A DNA stretch of 64,000 nt from Anoplolepis gracilipes (GCF_047496725.1 NC_132974.1:1805501-1869500); one strand, 5' to 3'; shown: positions 11,793 to 24,302, numbered from the stretch's first letter. Notes: a model not told the origin generated them from the sequence alone. A program made the numbers and translations.

Positions 11793-14541
11793 TTACGATT
11801 TTCGTAATTTACTATCGGCTCGTTTCAAACTTAAAAAATTGGCGAGTTGTTTCGCTCTTAAACGAGCCCAAATCAAATGATTATGCATTGCATGGATTTG
11901 CGCTGCAGCGAGCGCAGCAGCTTCCGGATATACGACTGTAGTACAACCAAGTCCTGGTAAGAGATATATTTTTATAATTTTAGATTCTTCAGAGGATATA
12001 ATTATTATTCATTATGAACATAATTATTTACCTGACGGAACATCAAGCGAAGACCACACGCTTCGTTCGATATTGTCCGATTTCAGAGGCGGACAATTTA
12101 TAACGGGCAAGACGGTATTGCCAGAGAGTACTGGACCCAAGCCATTGCTGCGACCGGCTACGGCTATCAGCACTACCTATAGAAAAAAAAAAAAGAAAAA
12201 CTGATAAACAGAAATAAATGATCTTTTTACTGCTATCATTTCTTTTATCGTAATGAGTTTTGAAATTAAGATATAACAGGATAATACTATTTCGACACGT
12301 CAATATGGATTCAAAGATACATATTCATTTGCTATCATACTTTATATAATGAGTTATTGCGACCAACTGAGAAATATCATGATAAAAAGTGCAGTATCAA
12401 AACATACTGCTACTGTTATCAATATTGCACAATCATATTACTTATTCAAATATATGTTTATGCATACTATTATTCACTGAGTAAATGCAATCATTAATAG
12501 TATTATTAAATGAAAACATTCGTAAGCAGTAATACTTATAAAATATTCAAGATAAAAGAAACAAAATATATAAGTTGGCAGTGTAAATTGACTGATATTT
12601 TTCTAATATTCGACATTAAATAAATTTCCAAAAGTAATTCTTGAAATAAAAACAATTTAAAATATTAAGTGATCGATATATAATGTGATCTATTTACTAA
12701 AACCGAAATTCTTGAAACATTTTTGTTGATCTTTCTCTCTTATAAAGATTAAATCTTTGTAAATCCAATGTTTCTATTAAGTTCTCACATTTATGAAAGA
12801 ATTCATAGATGAAAAGCGATTCTTAACAAATTTAGTCTATTGAATCTTTATTATAGTAAATTATATAAGATAAAAAATGAGATGCAACATACATTTTCTC
12901 CACTGCCTTCATATTCTGCAAGAATATTTACAGTATCTAGAGTCCCCTTATGAGCACTGCAGACTCGGAGTTGTGGATTCAGACCTAATGCTGTAGCATG
13001 TTTTGCAATTTCTTGGCAATATGCTTCGTCAGAGGGAGAGCCCATAAATATAACAACTAATGGACTAGGTGCTTCAATGACATAATCCAGCTGTTCCTCT
13101 ACCCATTTAAAATTACGTTTTATTGTTTCTAAATTTTGCTGTGTTACAGTGGCTAGATTCCTATACACCTGATAACAGATAAAACAATCTTAGATAATCG
13201 TAATTGTATAATATTGATGGAAACATATTAAGCTGTTCATTAAAAAGATTTTACCTGCTTGTCTTTCATCAGTTTCTTATCTCCAGAAGGCCAGAGTCTC
13301 CAGGAATCACTATCAATAATATCAGCAACTAAAATCTCACCATCTGAATCTATGCCAAATTCGATCTTCATATCTATTAAAGCACTATCACGCACAGTCC
13401 AGGCTCTTTCAAGAATCTCAAAAACAACAAGAGTCATGCGTTTCATAATATCCACTTCATCCTTTGTTATCTTTATGCCACCTATTTCAAAACCTGCAGA
13501 AATAATTTGCTGATCAGACCACTGTGGATCATGATTAGCATCATCTTTATAGAATGTTTCTTGCAGAGGTGGATTGAATCTATAACACTCTGGAACTCCT
13601 ATAAAACACAATTTTATATATAAATGTATTATGTATTTTGACATCATACTTTTAGATTTGTTAATTCCAAAAGGATAGTATATTCATACATACCTGGATG
13701 TCTTTTTAGAAAACTACCAGTTGCCAGTCTTCTAGTAACCCATTCAATTGGTACCATGTCACATTTTTTCGCTATGAAACATTTTGGATCAGCAGATTTA
13801 ACATAAGCTGTTTTAACACCAGCTTGATTAAGCAGTCTAAAGACCTTTACAGTAGTAGATGTGCTAATCTCTGCTTTTCCTTCCAAGTCGTGAGACCTGA
13901 CGCCATCACCAGCAGTAATGCGATCTTTGCTTTTCAACAAACATAATGTAGCATCATTTAAAAGTTCATAAATCTTCTTTGTTTTCCCCTCATTAATAAG
14001 CTTTCCAAGTTTATAATCTGAAACAAACAAAAAAGTTTATTGATTTTTTAAAAGTTAATAAAAGAAAAAGCTTTTTCTGTTTTACATTTATTAGTGAATT
14101 ATTAATAAATAATTATAAACTTTTTTTGCTTGTAAACATTATGAAATTATATATATGAATGTTTTTGTACAAATGGTCTATTAACATAAACACAAAAAAC
14201 GTGTTGTTCTGAAAATTGTATGACTAGAATTAGATTTTGATAAAATGTTTACGCGATAAATGTTTTATCAAAAATGAACAGGGCACTTGTTCAAAATGCC
14301 GGCCGGCGAGTCGAAGGCAGGCCATTGTAATACATTAGGCAACCACCTGTTGCTTCAAACAAAAGTATTTATCTTTTTACAGAATTATTTCAAGGTATTT
14401 TCACTTACATATTATCCATATAAATGAATGTGTATAATTTGTAAGTGCAATTAATATTAATATATATTCATATAAGTGACAAAGAGAGTTTAATCCTTAA
14501 AGTTCTTACAAGCTAACCAGTACTTCAAACTCACCAGCCAT
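11793..14541 (-). CDS. PAICS: Bifunctional SAICAR synthetase / AIR carboxylase
   Basis: Six coding exons on the minus strand: 14541-14535, 14017-13694, 13598-13255, 13168-12893, 12176-12032 and 11953-11793. All phases agree and give 418 residues (human 425). The enzyme carries out steps 6 and 7 of de novo purine synthesis in the cytosol: carboxylation of AIR, then ATP-dependent ligation of aspartate to give SAICAR. The SAICAR synthetase half starts at DYKLGKLINEGKTKKIYEL and includes RITAGDGVRSHDLEGKA, a PIEWVTRRLATGSFLKRHPG block, and KIEFGIDSDGEI-LADIID-SWRLWPSGDK-like sequence. The PurE-type half includes IFMGSPSDEAYC, LRVCSAHKGTLDT, VAGRSNGLGPVLSGNT and PVINCPPL. Exon 1 encodes only MA plus one base before a GTGAGT donor; the join restores MADYKLGKL. 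It is head-to-head with PPAT, which encodes the first step of the pathway. Confidence 0.97.
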
Positions 14542-15585
14542 TGTCACTTTAATATTTAATATTCTTCTTTTTCTTCCTTTGACCTTTTGCACAGAACAAT
14601 TTAATTCACTCTGCCAGGGATACGTTTAACATTCGAATGAATGTAATCTGCTTGATCGCCTGATCCCGTTGTCTCGTATCCCGCATACTTTTCTTTGGCA
14701 ATCCCCACCACATTCTTTGTCAATCTAATTCACGATTGGTTCAAGGCTGACTGGTCCCTTATTCCAGTATATTACATCAGACTAAACCATATACGAAAAT
14801 AATTATATATTTTTTTCACATTATACATCAAAATAAATCCTCTTGCATGTCAGCAACCATATGACGTAAGAGAGAAATGCTCTCTTTTTATTTTGTGGAT
14901 TATAAATTATATAAATTATGAATTATAAATAATTATAAATCTACTAATTGTTATAAGATTCATTTTCACTGGAAATGTGATTATCGCAGACTCGCTATTA
15001 TCAATTAATTTGTTTTTATTCAAATTGCAAATATAAAAGGCTGATATAAGTACATTGATAATAAGTTGAAAAAACATATTGCAAAATGTTGTAATAAAAA
15101 TTAAAGTAACATCGAAATCTGAACATTAAATAGCGAGCAAGAGGAGGAAATGATTAAAACAACTTTAATTTCGAAATTGACGAGATACATATAATGTACA
15201 ATAAAATTATATACTGTATATTTCTTCGTCGCTTTTGCGTTATCGGTTGAAAACATGTGTTACATGTGACGAAATATCGTTTAATAATCTATTCTTCCTA
15301 CAGTATTCGTGTGCTATGTAGAATATGCCCATACAATCCTTTGTTTACGATTGCGAGAAAAAAGTGCGCTTCTTTCAAGATGAATATGCATACATCTGTC
15401 ATGGGGGAAACGCAGCATGTGGCATGTGATTTGATGTGATTCTTCACCTTTCGCAATCCCTCTTTTTCGAAAAGAGAGAGCAGAGATAACAATCACGCCG
15501 ACTCTACATTTGAATCTCCGAGTGCCTCTTCGGACAAAGACGGTTTCTCATTGGCCCGGAGCAATATCGTTCCATTTTACTTTAC

Positions 15586-15600
15586 CACGTGGACCACGTG
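15586..15600. promoter_or_regulatory. Two CACGTG E-boxes upstream of PPAT
   Basis: CACGTG occurs at 15586-15591 and again at 15595-15600, their starts 9 bp apart, just upstream of the putative noncoding first exon of PPAT. An inverted CCAAT motif (ATTGG) lies at about 15550. CACGTG is the core site of Myc/Max and other bHLH-ZIP factors, which are known to activate purine synthesis genes in animals. The sites are seen; their use is inferred. Confidence 0.55.
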
Positions 15601-16825
15601 TTAGCAGATCATTTGTACAACGAGAGAGAAACGTTTCTCCGAAGAATACGAGCGCGCTTCTCAGTGATGTGTACACATGTATATCGAGTTTGATAAGTAA
15701 ATGGAAATCTAATAAAAAGTGAAAGGAAAAAATTGTCACACGAGGTATGTGTTTATAAATTTTTTTACTACTGAGAGGTATGTGTTTATATTTTTTTCTT
15801 TTCAATTTTTCAAACTCAATTTTTTGTGAAACTTTATAGTTTTTTCATATGGTTTTGTACAATTATGACAACTGTCTGAAACATTGTTTAACTTTAAACT
15901 AGAATAAATTATTATGTATAATTTTAATTCTCTCATTCAAACAGAGAACAATAGTGATTTGAAGAGAAGAAGATTGAAGCTTATTGTGCAGGGTATTTTT
16001 ATATCTTTATACGCTACTATTTTCTGCATAATTTTTGCAATTCCAAGTTCTTTGTCTTCGTTTATGCTTTTTTCGATTTAAAATTAAATCAAATAAACAA
16101 TTATAAATTCGATAATTACATCGGAACGGATCAAGCGTAACGATCGAAACATGTTACGAAATATATTTAAGACTACGAATTCCAACGTTTATTGTAGTTT
16201 TCCAGTTTAGAACATCGTGTCGAATTACGCTGAGCATGTCCTTATTCAACACGTAGTTAGACTATTCGTGAAAGTTAAAACATATTTTAACATTCTATGG
16301 ATCTTTTATTTTTGGATTAACATTTTTTGAATGTGTGCTGTTAGGAAAGAGATGTCAAGATTAGATTAAATGTTTCCACGTTTAACGACTGACTTATTTG
16401 TAGACTAAATCTATACAGTGTATACATATTTAATCTTACACTATTGGTTGAAACAGAGAGAACAGCAATATTCTGTAAGTAAAATAATACTTGTGCGTAT
16501 GTAGTCACATTCGTTAACACATCAAAATTCTCTTCAAAATTCTCAAGTTTTAGATAAATGTTATGTTATGTTTTTTTTTCAAATTCCTATTTAATATGGA
16601 TAATTACATTTTAATACAGTAAAAGATCAAATTTATGGCTTGCTGTTAAACTTGATAAATTTTATTAATTTCTCTCTCTTCTCTGCCTTGTATAAATAAT
16701 TTATATTCTGAACATTTATTCTCTTAAATTTATTCACTTTGTTTAACTTTAAAATTAACTTTTATGTAGATAATATAATAATATAGTAATATAGTAACTC
16801 TTGAAGAAAAGATAATATTAATTTT

Positions 16826-16828
<3 letters not shown>

Positions 16829-16877
<49 letters not shown>
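16829..16877. repeat. (AT)n microsatellite
   Basis: About 49 bases of near-perfect AT dinucleotides inside the putative 5' UTR intron of PPAT. Confidence 0.9.
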
Positions 16878-16886
<9 letters not shown>

Positions 16887-17666
16887 CTATATATAGTTTA
16901 TAATTGTCAGTGGAAAATTAACTTCAAAATATTATTTTGTGTAACGTAAAATATTATTTACTAATTGGAAAAATATTATTTTATGTGACGTAAAAGATTA
17001 TTTTACTATAAACATATATGACTGTTTCTATTTCATATTCTGACACCCATGATGTAAACACTATGTAAGATGATGAAATCAGTTGCGAAATGCAGATTGA
17101 GCAAACATAAGAAGAAAATACAATTTTAATATTGAACAAATGTAAGATATGTCAATTCTATCAGTCTGCTGGGGGTCAATAGTTTATAAGGGCAATACAG
17201 ATAATATGCAGAGAGGAATTGCGAAAGAATCTACTAGATACATTTCAATGAGATAAACACAATATCTAATTTATCCAATTTATATATTTTGTAAATTTCA
17301 AATGTAATATATATAGAATTTACTGAAAATACATATATAAATTTATAATATATATAAATCTATATATAAATATAAATATAATTTCAAATATTATATTTAA
17401 TATAATACTTTTAAAAAGTTTTTCAACTATAATTTAAAAAATATCAATAATAACAAGTAATATGAAACAAATAATACAAATATCTGATTGATTCTTATCT
17501 GTCTTAACTATTACGCAACTAATATATGTCCTAAGATTTCCTACAGACGTTACATATTTTGATCTTTTGACATCCTTATAAAATTTATATCTTATTATTA
17601 TTATGATTTGTGCAAAGGAACGAAAGAAAAAAAATAACATATTTATTTTATATATTACAGATTACA

Positions 17667-20019
17667 ATGGAAACATCTCATAATAAAGATAATAAGATGG
17701 AACGTTGTACTCAAGTAATGTCTCGTCTTTCTATGGAGGAATCAAAATGTATAAGGCCACAAAGTAAAGGTAAAACCAGAGGACAAAGGCTTACTGGTCT
17801 TACGCATGAATGTGGTGTTTTTGGATGTATTGCTGCAGGAGATTGGCCATCACAAATTGATGTTGCTCAAGTTGTTTGTCTAGGTAAGTATATTCAATCT
17901 GTATGAAAGAAATAAAGATAAAATTCATAAATATAAATTCAATAATAAAATAAATAATATAAATATAAGTAATGATACAAAAATAAGATGAATAAAAAAA
18001 TGAAGGAAAAAATTAATAGTTTAAATTAAAGCAGGATAAAACATTTCTTTGTTATTTTCACTCAACAGGTTTAGTGGCGTTACAGCACAGAGGCCAGGAA
18101 AGTGCAGGAATTGTTACAAGTGAGGGTGTCTGCTCCAAATCATTCCATGTACATAAGGGTATGGGAATGATTAACAATATTTTCAATGATGAAATTATGA
18201 GGAAGCTTAGAGGAAATCTTGGGATTGGTCATACTAGATACAGCACAAGTGCAGCTAGCGAAGAAGTTAACTGTCAACCATTTGTAGTACACACTGCGCA
18301 CGGGGCGTTGGCAGTTGCTCATAATGGAGAATTAGTAAACACTGAATCTCTCAGAAAAATGGTAAGCAAACTTTTTACATTCCAACTTTGTATCAACTAT
18401 TATATACGTGATTATTTTAATTAATATTAAATATTTCAATTGTATCATTAATACATTGACTGAAAATTGAAACAATATTATTGTAATCCTGTGTCTAGGT
18501 ATTAGGTCGAGGTGTTGGTTTATCAACGCATTCGGATTCGGAACTTATAACACAAGCGCTTTGTTTGAATCCACCAGAAGGCGAAGTCAATGGACCAGAT
18601 TGGCCTGCGCGTATTAAACACCTTATGCAATTAGCACCATTATCATACTCCTTAGTTATAATGCAAAGAGATAAAATTTATGGTGTACGAGACCCATATG
18701 GAAATCGCCCTCTTTGCTTAGGGAAAATCGTACCAGTTGGCAATCTAGGTGTATATTAAAATATATACTTTATTTTTTACTTATTGATATTTTACTTTTA
18801 TATTAATACGAAATAATAAAATGGACAAATTTAAATTCGCAGCAAGCAATGACTCTGATGATGATGATGATGAAGCAGAAGGTTGGGTAATTTCATCGGA
18901 ATCTTGCGGATTCTTAAGCATTGGCGCGAGGTACGTCCGCGAAGTGTTTCCTGGAGAAATTGTCGAGCTAACTCGAGAAGGCATTAAAACTATCGATATA
19001 GTAGACCGACCGAATAAAAAACCACAGGCATTTTGCATTTTCGAATATGTCTACTTTGCCAGAAGTGACAGTATTTTCGAAGGTAAATAAATTCGAAATA
19101 AAAGGTATTAAAAAATTGATGAGAAAACATGTTTAAGAATATTCCATTGTATTATATTTATATAAGGGCAAATGGTATATTCTGTGCGTATGCAATGCGG
19201 ACGAGTATTAGCGATGGAATCGCCGGTTGAAGCAGATATAGTAAGCTCTGTACCCGAATCTGGAACCGCAGCAGCACATGGATATGCTAGACAGGTGATT
19301 AATAAAACTAGTAATACAAGATAATATTATGTACATGTGTGAAAATAGAAATGAATAGTAAATATGTAAGTGTGTAATGTTTGACTCAAGTGGCATCTAA
19401 CTTCATTCAAGAATGAAATTTCTTTTATAGTCCAAAATACCTTTCGCCGAAGTACTATGCAAAAATAGATACGTGGGTCGAACTTTCATACAACCTAGCA
19501 CGAGACTGAGGCAGCTCGGAGTAGCTAAGAAGTTCGGAGCTTTGTCGGAGAATGTAAAGGGAAAGAAAATAATCCTTATTGACGATTCTATCGTCAGAGG
19601 AAATACAATTGGTCCAATTATCAAACTACTACGTGACGCGGGCGCTAAAGAAGTAAGCTTTCTTATACTCGTCTTTATCCTGTTGTTATATTTTTCCTAA
19701 TGTTACATTTGTTATATTTGTCATTTATGATTATATTATATTATAGGTTCATATTAGAATAGCATCACCACCATTAAAATATCCGTGTTATATGGGCATC
19801 AATATTCCAACGAGAGAAGAACTTATCGCGAATAAGCTTGATAATGTAAAATTGGCCAAACATATAGGAGCAGATAGTTTATCGTACCTTTCAGTCGAGG
19901 GACTTGTCGAAGCAGTCAGATATCGCATGGACAATCGTGAAAGTAATTATATTGGACATTGTACTGCTTGTCTAACAGGGGAGTATCCAGATGAACTTCC
20001 TGGTGACCTTGATTGGTAA
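17667..20019 (+). CDS. PPAT: Amidophosphoribosyltransferase (glutamine PRPP amidotransferase)
   Basis: Seven coding exons: 17667-17883, 18069-18361, 18499-18748, 18843-19082, 19167-19294, 19431-19652 and 19747-20019. All phases agree and give 540 residues. It catalyses the committed first step of purine synthesis, PRPP plus glutamine to phosphoribosylamine. The class II glutamine amidotransferase domain starts at Cys49 in THECGVFGCIA; the 48 residues before it would be a propeptide removed to expose the catalytic cysteine. Further blocks are LQHRGQESAGI, GHTRYSTSA, AVAHNGELVN and RDPYGNRPLC. The phosphoribosyltransferase domain has EVLCKNRYVGRTFI and the PRPP loop LIDDSIVRGNT. Cysteines placed as iron-sulfur ligands are in AFCIFEYVYFAR, KYPCYMGINIP and GHCTACLTGEYP. 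The start is the first ATG after the 17660 acceptor; internal Met 11, 18 or 23 are possible alternatives. DmPrat orthologue (Prat); diverges from PAICS. Confidence 0.97.
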
Positions 20020-20098
20020 AGATGTCACGATTTGGATTCTAGAAGCAAACGAAATTCTACTTTTTTAAATACATGAATAACGAATCTACATTTCAACG

Positions 20099-20131
20099 AA
20101 TAAATATTTCGTGCAATCATCAATTAATAAA
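20099..20131 (+). promoter_or_regulatory. PPAT polyadenylation signals
   Basis: Two AATAAA hexamers (20099-20104 and 20126-20131) shortly after the PPAT stop codon at 20019. Position and sequence fit a short 3' UTR. Confidence 0.55.
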
Positions 20132-21538
20132 GTATGTGCTATTATAGCTGTATGTGTAATGTTAATTCATATAGGTACTATTTTATAAAATGCTAAATTT
20201 GATTTTATTCATTTGAAAAAATTGCTTGGATTTTAATAACAGATTTACATTCGTAAAATAATTACAATAAAGTTATACTATATAGATGAACTTGTTATAT
20301 ATTTCGTAATGAATAAATTACATATTTGGGTCCAAATTCAATATTTTACAACTATATATTATTTCATGTACATTAATAAAAAATAAATGTACAAAGAAAA
20401 GATAATTTTTGAAGTATAGTGTGTATAAGCGAAAACAAAATTTGAATTTTTTTTTCACTACATGTTATATACTCTATATTAAAAATTAAATGAGCATTAT
20501 GAATAGAAAAATGAAAAATTAAAAAATTTAGAAAGAAATAACAGTACGTTTAAAACAGAAACACATCTTTTGAAGTACAAATATAATCAATTCTCTGTCT
20601 GAATTTAGTTTAAGTATTTAGTTTAAGCAGATTGAAATTAATTAAGTGATAATTAATATTTACATGTAATATAGATATTAGTAGCGTATTTATATACGTC
20701 TTTTTTAAATTGTTTATAAAACATTGATAAAATAAGAATAAGAAAAATAATGAAAAAGAAGAAAACTTGACAATATATAAAATTGACAACATATAAATGC
20801 TAAACTAATATTAATATTATAATATTGCTTATTATCAATATCGATATTAATATTAATTAATATTTTATTCTTTATAATTGGAATAGTTTATATCATTATG
20901 CATCTACCTATTTCTGTGACATTTGATACAGATAATTCAAAGACAAAACGTATATAAAAATATATTTCCACAACATTTTAAATATAGCTGTATTTGTATA
21001 ATATTAATATTTGATATCAGTGTTAGTGAATATATTCGGTATAATATATGACAACTAATATTATATTGTAATAACAATAATACATGACAACAGAATATTA
21101 TTGTAAGAAAAATCATATATTAAAATAAAATATTAAATCTTCATCAAGTAGAAATTCAATAATTTCTTCTAGCAGAAATTATTCTCACAAGATAATGACA
21201 ATTAGTGACGTGTGCAGTAGTATGAAAATTTTGTTTATTATTTGCTTATAACATTTTTAGTTTTATTTTTTGTTATTACATGTAATTTGTAAAAAACAAT
21301 TTGTAAAGAAAGAAAATGTATCTGAATGTTTAAAACGTTAACATTATTACTGAGTTATGTCAGCTTTATTTTATAAATATGCATAATATTTACATCATAA
21401 GAACACTAATATACTTAAATATTAAAATAGTTAATTAGAACTTTAAAATATTTCATATATTCCTGTGATAACTCTTTCCACTTAAATATAAATTTATCAA
21501 AATTAGAATTATTATTAGAATTAGAAGAATTATTTCAA

Positions 21539-21584
21539 CATACTAGTAATTAAAGAAAATGTTTAATTTAGTATTACTAGTATG
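21539..21584. repeat. Stem-loop with perfect 12-bp arms
   Basis: CATACTAGTAAT (21539-21550) and its exact reverse complement (21573-21584) are separated by 22 bases. It lies just past the GTF3C6 stop codon, so it may be in that 3' UTR. Confidence 0.6.
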
Positions 21585-21615
21585 TATGTGTATTGAATAA
21601 TGAAATAAATGAGTT

Positions 21616-22420
21616 TCACAGTTTTTCTGATTTTTCTTTGATTTTGTCTGGTATAAAACGATTATCCTCATCAGACTCTGAATCTAACAAAATACCTTTG
21701 GATTTCTTTTCTTCTCTAATTTTTTGTTTCTTCAAATATGTACTTAATTCTTCTAGTTTATCATCACGTATCTTGTTCCAATATTGGAGAGCTGTAAGTT
21801 AATTTCAAGTTAAAATTCTAAATCAAAGTTAAGTCAAATTTTAAATTGAAAGATGTTTAAAACTTATGCTTAACAAATTTATTTAAGAGATTTCATACCT
21901 TTTTCTTGATATTTTGGAGGCACTCCAGCTTGTGATAAAATATCAATATTTGGAATACAACTCTCATGTTCAGAATCACCGAAGACATCGACTCTTGGTT
22001 TTGTAAAAACTCTCTGCATCTTTAGTACTTTTCTGGTTTTAGCAAAATATTTTAAAGCCGGCACTTTATCGAATACAACATCATCCACGTGTGGATTGTC
22101 ATCTTTCTCAAAGAACATACAGGTACCTAAGGTGTCTTCGTAAGATCCCTCGTAAAACTAAAACAATTAAAGGAATAAATTTGGAAATTTAAATATATAT
22201 AATTCATACCTTTGTGTGTATTTCACCTGTATTAAATGCTACAAACGTTATAAAAACATACCCGTCCATTAATTTGCATTACAGGATGCTCCGTGTCTAT
22301 TCCAATCATATCTAATTGAAGTTCTTCATTATTAAACACATTACTTCCGACAAGTCCCTCGAACTCTACGTAAACCAGCATTTCTTCCTCATCTTCGGGC
22401 AACTCATCGTCGGATTGCAT
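21616..22420 (-). CDS. GTF3C6: General transcription factor 3C polypeptide 6 (TFIIIC 35-kDa subunit)
   Basis: Three coding exons on the minus strand: 22420-22262, 22157-21899 and 21791-21616; phases agree and give 197 residues. The family is a subunit of TFIIIC, which recruits RNA polymerase III to tRNA genes. The protein starts with an acidic stretch (MQSDDELPEDEEEMLVYVEF), as in the human protein. The conserved TFIIIC triple-barrel core follows: MIGIDTEHPVMQINGR then FYEGSYEDTLGTCMFFE, joined exactly at the first splice. The C-terminus is charged (DDKLEELSTYLKKQKIREEK) and ends in an acidic and basic tail. Start: the first in-frame ATG is at 22420. The frame stays open upstream to about 22468 without another ATG. 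Confidence 0.93.
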
Positions 22421-22672
22421 CTTTGTTATGAATTCTTGTCTTTCTGTCCAAAAATCCACGTTCCACACTACGTGAAGTCTCCAAACTAACCTAAAAATTT
22501 TATTGTCTCATTATCAAGTTCCACTGTCTCATCTATCAAAAAATCTTCTTCTTCGTGAATCGTAATGTCACATGTCACTGGATCAGATAAATTAGGACAG
22601 AAAGAAACCGCAAAGAAGTCACGTTTTTCACACAACGCTCTTCTCTACAGTACGCTCATACACAAACTATGG
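22421..22672. other. 5' side of GTF3C6
   Basis: Upstream of the GTF3C6 start codon and just before the repeat block. On the minus strand TTTTTAG near 22485 could be an acceptor for a 5' UTR intron. No other gene is visible. Confidence 0.45.
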
Positions 22673-23000
22673 GCGCTAGTGATGGGCATGGACACTTAAT
22701 CGATTATCCAAGAATAAATAATCGAAAACAATCGATTTTTGCAAAGAAAAAAAGATTATTCAAACCAATTAATCAATTATTTTTTTAAGTTATTAATTAA
22801 GAATTTCCAATCAAACTGAAACATATGTAAATCAAGTACATTGTAACACTAACAATTATATGGCTAAGTCCACTGGCATTTTCAGTTTTATGGAAAATTC
22901 TCAATGTGCTACAGTCAATGTAGATAATATTGTTTTAGAAACTAGACATTTTTTGTCATGTCCAAATATTAATTTTTCTAAAGAACCTGAATACATTTAA
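22673..23000 (+). mobile_element. Possible hAT transposon remnant
   Basis: The left edge of the repeat block begins with TAGTGATGGGCATGG, which resembles hAT terminal repeats. At 22860-23000 a 46-codon frame ends in VDNIVLETRHFLSCPNINFS followed by KEPEYI and a stop. This loosely resembles the C-terminal dimerisation region of hAT transposases. There is no intact transposase and no matching right end was found. The assignment is tentative. Confidence 0.35.
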
Positions 23001-23020
23001 TTATTTTACATATTTTAGAA

Positions 23021-23290
23021 TCACTTACTTGATTGTACATATTTTAATGCGTTAAATTTTATTACGTATAATGCGTATTTGTTATTGTTTGGCACGAGAA
23101 GGAAGAGAGAGAGAGAGAGCAAGAGCATACTCGGCCTTGTCTTTGACGTTACGCATTCCATAGTAAGAGAGGGGAGACCACGCGGTACGGCGTACGTGAC
23201 TGTGACAACCATGAGTCATTCATTCTTACTCCGGCGGGCGTAGTATGGCGCACGTGTTTTTACTTCGGCGCCGGCGCCGGCATGTGGGAA
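23021..23290 (-). repeat. GC-rich module A, inverted copy at the left edge
   Basis: This is the reverse complement of the modules at 33,709, 44,598 and 55,980. It contains a GA tract, an altered CRE (TGACGTTA), TGAGTCA, a CCGGCGGGCGTAGTATG stretch and GGCGCC repeats. Its GC content is far above its surroundings. An open frame here (MVVTVTYAVPRG...) is not conserved as protein and is ignored. Confidence 0.8.
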
Positions 23291-23775
23291 AAGAAACTTT
23301 ATTAATTATTGTTAATTATTGCCGATTATGCAATTAACATACTCGTACGCGATTAATAATACGTGTCTTCTAATATCCTCGAAAGTGCAATTTTTATTAA
23401 TAAAATATTTTACATAAATATTGACAATGTATTTCACGAGCAGTAATGTATTTTAAAACGCTCGAAAATTCGCTTCTGAATGAATAGGAAAACATAATCC
23501 GCAAAGAAGGTATCGTTCTTCCCGCGGATTTTAGCGATAACTTCTTTGCGAAATATGTTTTCCTATTCATTCAGAAGCGAATTTTCGAGCGTTTTAAAAT
23601 ACATTACCGCTCTTAAAGTACATTGCTCATATTTTTATGTAAAATATTTTATTAATAAAAACTAAACTTTCGAGGATATTAGAAGACACATATTACTAAT
23701 CGCGTACGAGTATATGTCAATTGCATAATCGGCATTAATTAACAGTAATTAATAAAGTTTCTTTTCCCGAAATTA
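23281..23775 (+). repeat. Foldback element copy 1
   Basis: Two ~240-base inverted arms run from GGGAAAAGAAACTTTATTAA to its inverse. The centre is near 23,527 around CTTCCCGCGGATTTTAGCG. The inner arms contain ACGCTCGAAAATTCGCTTCT and its complement. Orientation A. Confidence 0.85.
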
Positions 23776-24266
23776 ATATATCAAACGTCATGCTATTAAA
23801 ATTATAAATTCAAAGCGACAAATAGATGAATTAAATGAGTCAACTGATGAATAGAATCATAGTAATTAAATAAAATAAAATTATATTATAAATATGTATT
23901 TATATATTATATATATGTAGTTATAAAGTTAAAAGTCTCTTGCAACAATAATCTCGGTTAATTAATTTCGATAAGTAATTTTCTTTTTCTCTTCAAATCA
24001 CGATTAGTTGTTACAGAAAGTGTCTCGCATCAACTTTTTTATTAATAATACAAGAAATTATAAGATTAAATATTATAAAATAAATTGCTTGAGAGAGAGA
24101 GAGAGAGAGAAAGAGGTTAAGAGAGAATATAATTCATCGTTGTGTTTTCTCAATTTTTAATGTTATATATATAATTGTTAATGCTAAATATGTATATAAG
24201 AAACATATCTCTACATTTGTTTAAATATGAAACATATAATCCAACATATTATTTTCTTCTATAGTA

Positions 24267-24302
<36 letters not shown>

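Larger units (their letters stand above)
14542..17666. promoter_or_regulatory. Shared upstream region of PAICS and PPAT, with a probable PPAT 5' UTR intron
   Basis: A 3.1-kb stretch between the two divergent start codons. The PAICS-proximal part (14560-14760) and the segment 15480-15720 are the least AT-rich. A donor at 15744 (CGAG|GTATGT) with the acceptor TATATTACAG at 17660 suggests a noncoding first PPAT exon and an intron of about 1.9 kb. The rest is AT-rich with an (AT)n tract. No coding region is supported; the open frames at 15257-15805 do not resemble proteins. Confidence 0.6.
20020..21615. other. Convergent 3' region of PPAT and GTF3C6
   Basis: About 1.6 kb of AT-rich DNA between the two stop codons. 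PPAT poly(A) signals AATAAA are at 20099-20104 and 20126-20131, 80-112 bases past the stop. A stem-loop lies near 21539. I see no gene in the rest. Confidence 0.65.

Noticed and set aside
13259..13513. Plus-strand 84-codon frame
   Set aside because: It is the antisense shadow of PAICS exon 3, whose minus-strand reading is a clear family match.
17610..17666. Upstream in-frame ATG extension of PPAT
   Set aside because: It lies before the strong TATATTACAG acceptor at 17,660 and is probably intronic; using it would add an unlikely AT-rich N-terminus.
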